Assembly: GCA_019241095.1 (NCBI GenBank)
Contig: JAFAXJ010000246.1
Location: forward strand, 1 to 6,317
Reading direction: 5' to 3'
Source of the DNA: Verrucomicrobiota bacterium
GTDB taxonomy: Bacteria; Verrucomicrobiota; Verrucomicrobiia; Chthoniobacterales; JAFAMB01
Length of the DNA stretch: 6,317 nt
Below, piece after piece: positions 5,993 to 6,317 of the stretch. The notes under the pieces were generated by a model. The model was not told where the DNA came from and searched no databases. It saw only the letters and a list, made by a program, of their open reading frames with translations. The position numbers and the translations under genes were made by a program. Every line of letters begins with the position of its first letter. The first letter of the stretch is position 1.

Positions 5993-6317
5993 GGGTGAAA
6001 GATAGCTGAGTAGCTGCGAGCTTGGTGCAGGACTCTGCCATGCTGCAGGCTCCTGGTGAACATCAAGGATCTTTTAAACCGAACTTGCAAGTAGTGGGTT
6101 CATCCCAGGTCCGGAATTGCCCGGCACAGAAGCATTATCAACGCTTTTCGCGAGCAGCAACTCCAAGGAAATTTAGCTGATCCGCTGTTAGCGCCTTTCT
6201 CAGTCCGTAGGTTCGCCAGTCACGAGCGCCTTCAATTGGGCGACGTATGGTATTTTTATGTAGTAGCAGAACTAAAATGCTTGTCTGTTGTCCTAAACAT
6301 GTTTTAAATAAGCCTAA
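5993..6317. other. Non-coding stretch without recognisable gene
   Basis: No convincing coding region, tRNA or rRNA is seen on either strand; the only open frame, on the minus strand at 5908-6090, overlaps the ppk2 end and terminator and looks like no known protein. The stretch holds the hairpin at 6028-6055, several AGCTG motifs (6004, 6012, 6175) that echo those in the terminator, and a weak hairpin at 6227-6242 (CGCC with GGCG). The last 60 bases are AT-rich and might lead into a gene beyond the window. Confidence 0.5.
6028..6055. repeat. Short hairpin downstream of ppk2
   Basis: CAGGA (6028-6032) pairs with TCCTG (6051-6055); after a C/C mismatch and a T-G wobble, CTGC (6035-6038) pairs with GCAG (6045-6048), leaving a six-base loop. 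No T-run follows directly, so it is not a clear terminator. Its role is unknown. Confidence 0.35.

Noticed and set aside
5908..6090. Minus-strand open frame overlapping the end of ppk2
   Set aside because: It covers the ppk2 3' end and its terminator, has no recognisable protein features, and is only 60 codons.
6095..6107. TGGG-TTCAT-CCCA resembling a tRNA T-arm
   Set aside because: The loop is five bases instead of seven, and no acceptor, D or anticodon arms can be found around it.
6236..6262. Possible promoter TTGGGC with TATGTA
   Set aside because: The spacer is 15 bases, both boxes are weak, and no gene is seen behind it in the window.
1..6317. CRISPR arrays, phage genes, toxin-antitoxin pairs or a new defence system
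   Set aside because: No regularly spaced repeats and no such proteins are seen; all intact genes belong to known energy-metabolism families.

Overview
The window carries the 3' part of a bacterial V/A-type (V1Vo) ATPase operon, followed by a disturbed intergenic region and a polyphosphate kinase 2 gene. All genes lie on the + strand. In order they are: subunit I (membrane stator; its 5' end lies outside the window), subunit K (16-kDa-type proteolipid of the rotor ring), subunit E (peripheral stalk), a DUF2764-type operon protein, and subunit A (catalytic ATPase). After subunit A come 339 bases without an intact gene, then a PPK2-family kinase, then about 375 bases without a recognisable gene.

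Organism: the E - DUF2764 - A gene set, the short 149-residue K and the A sequence match the V-ATPase type known from Chlamydiae, Bacteroidetes and spirochaetes, not the archaeal/Thermus type with separate C and F genes. With moderate GC content and sparse Shine-Dalgarno sites, a member of the PVC group (for example a soil Verrucomicrobium) is my best guess. This is inference; no rRNA or taxonomic marker is present.

Layout: bases 1-2875 and 2883-4685 form one tight transcription unit. I and K overlap by 4 bases (ATGA), and the other gaps are 7 to 10 bases. The canonical bacterial order is E-DUF2764-A-B-D-I-K. Here I-K come before E-DUF2764-A, and B does not follow A, so the operon looks circularly permuted; B and D may lie upstream of the window or elsewhere. 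Right at the broken A/B junction there are two unexpected structures. One is a ~123-127 bp imperfect inverted-repeat element with TA at both ends (4700-4826). The other is a frameshifted relic of the 3' end of a second, diverged atpA (about 4838-4973). An exact TATAAT inside the relic could serve as a promoter for the kinase gene.

How the genes work together: A is the catalytic subunit that hydrolyses (or makes) ATP, E is the peripheral stalk, and I plus K form the ion path through the membrane. K keeps the carboxylate and most polar ligands of Na+-binding rotor rings. PPK2 moves phosphate between polyphosphate and nucleotides, so both halves of the window concern cellular energy, but a direct functional link is speculative. 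I do not see an entirely new system. The most interesting points are the relic, the inverted-repeat element and the permuted gene order.
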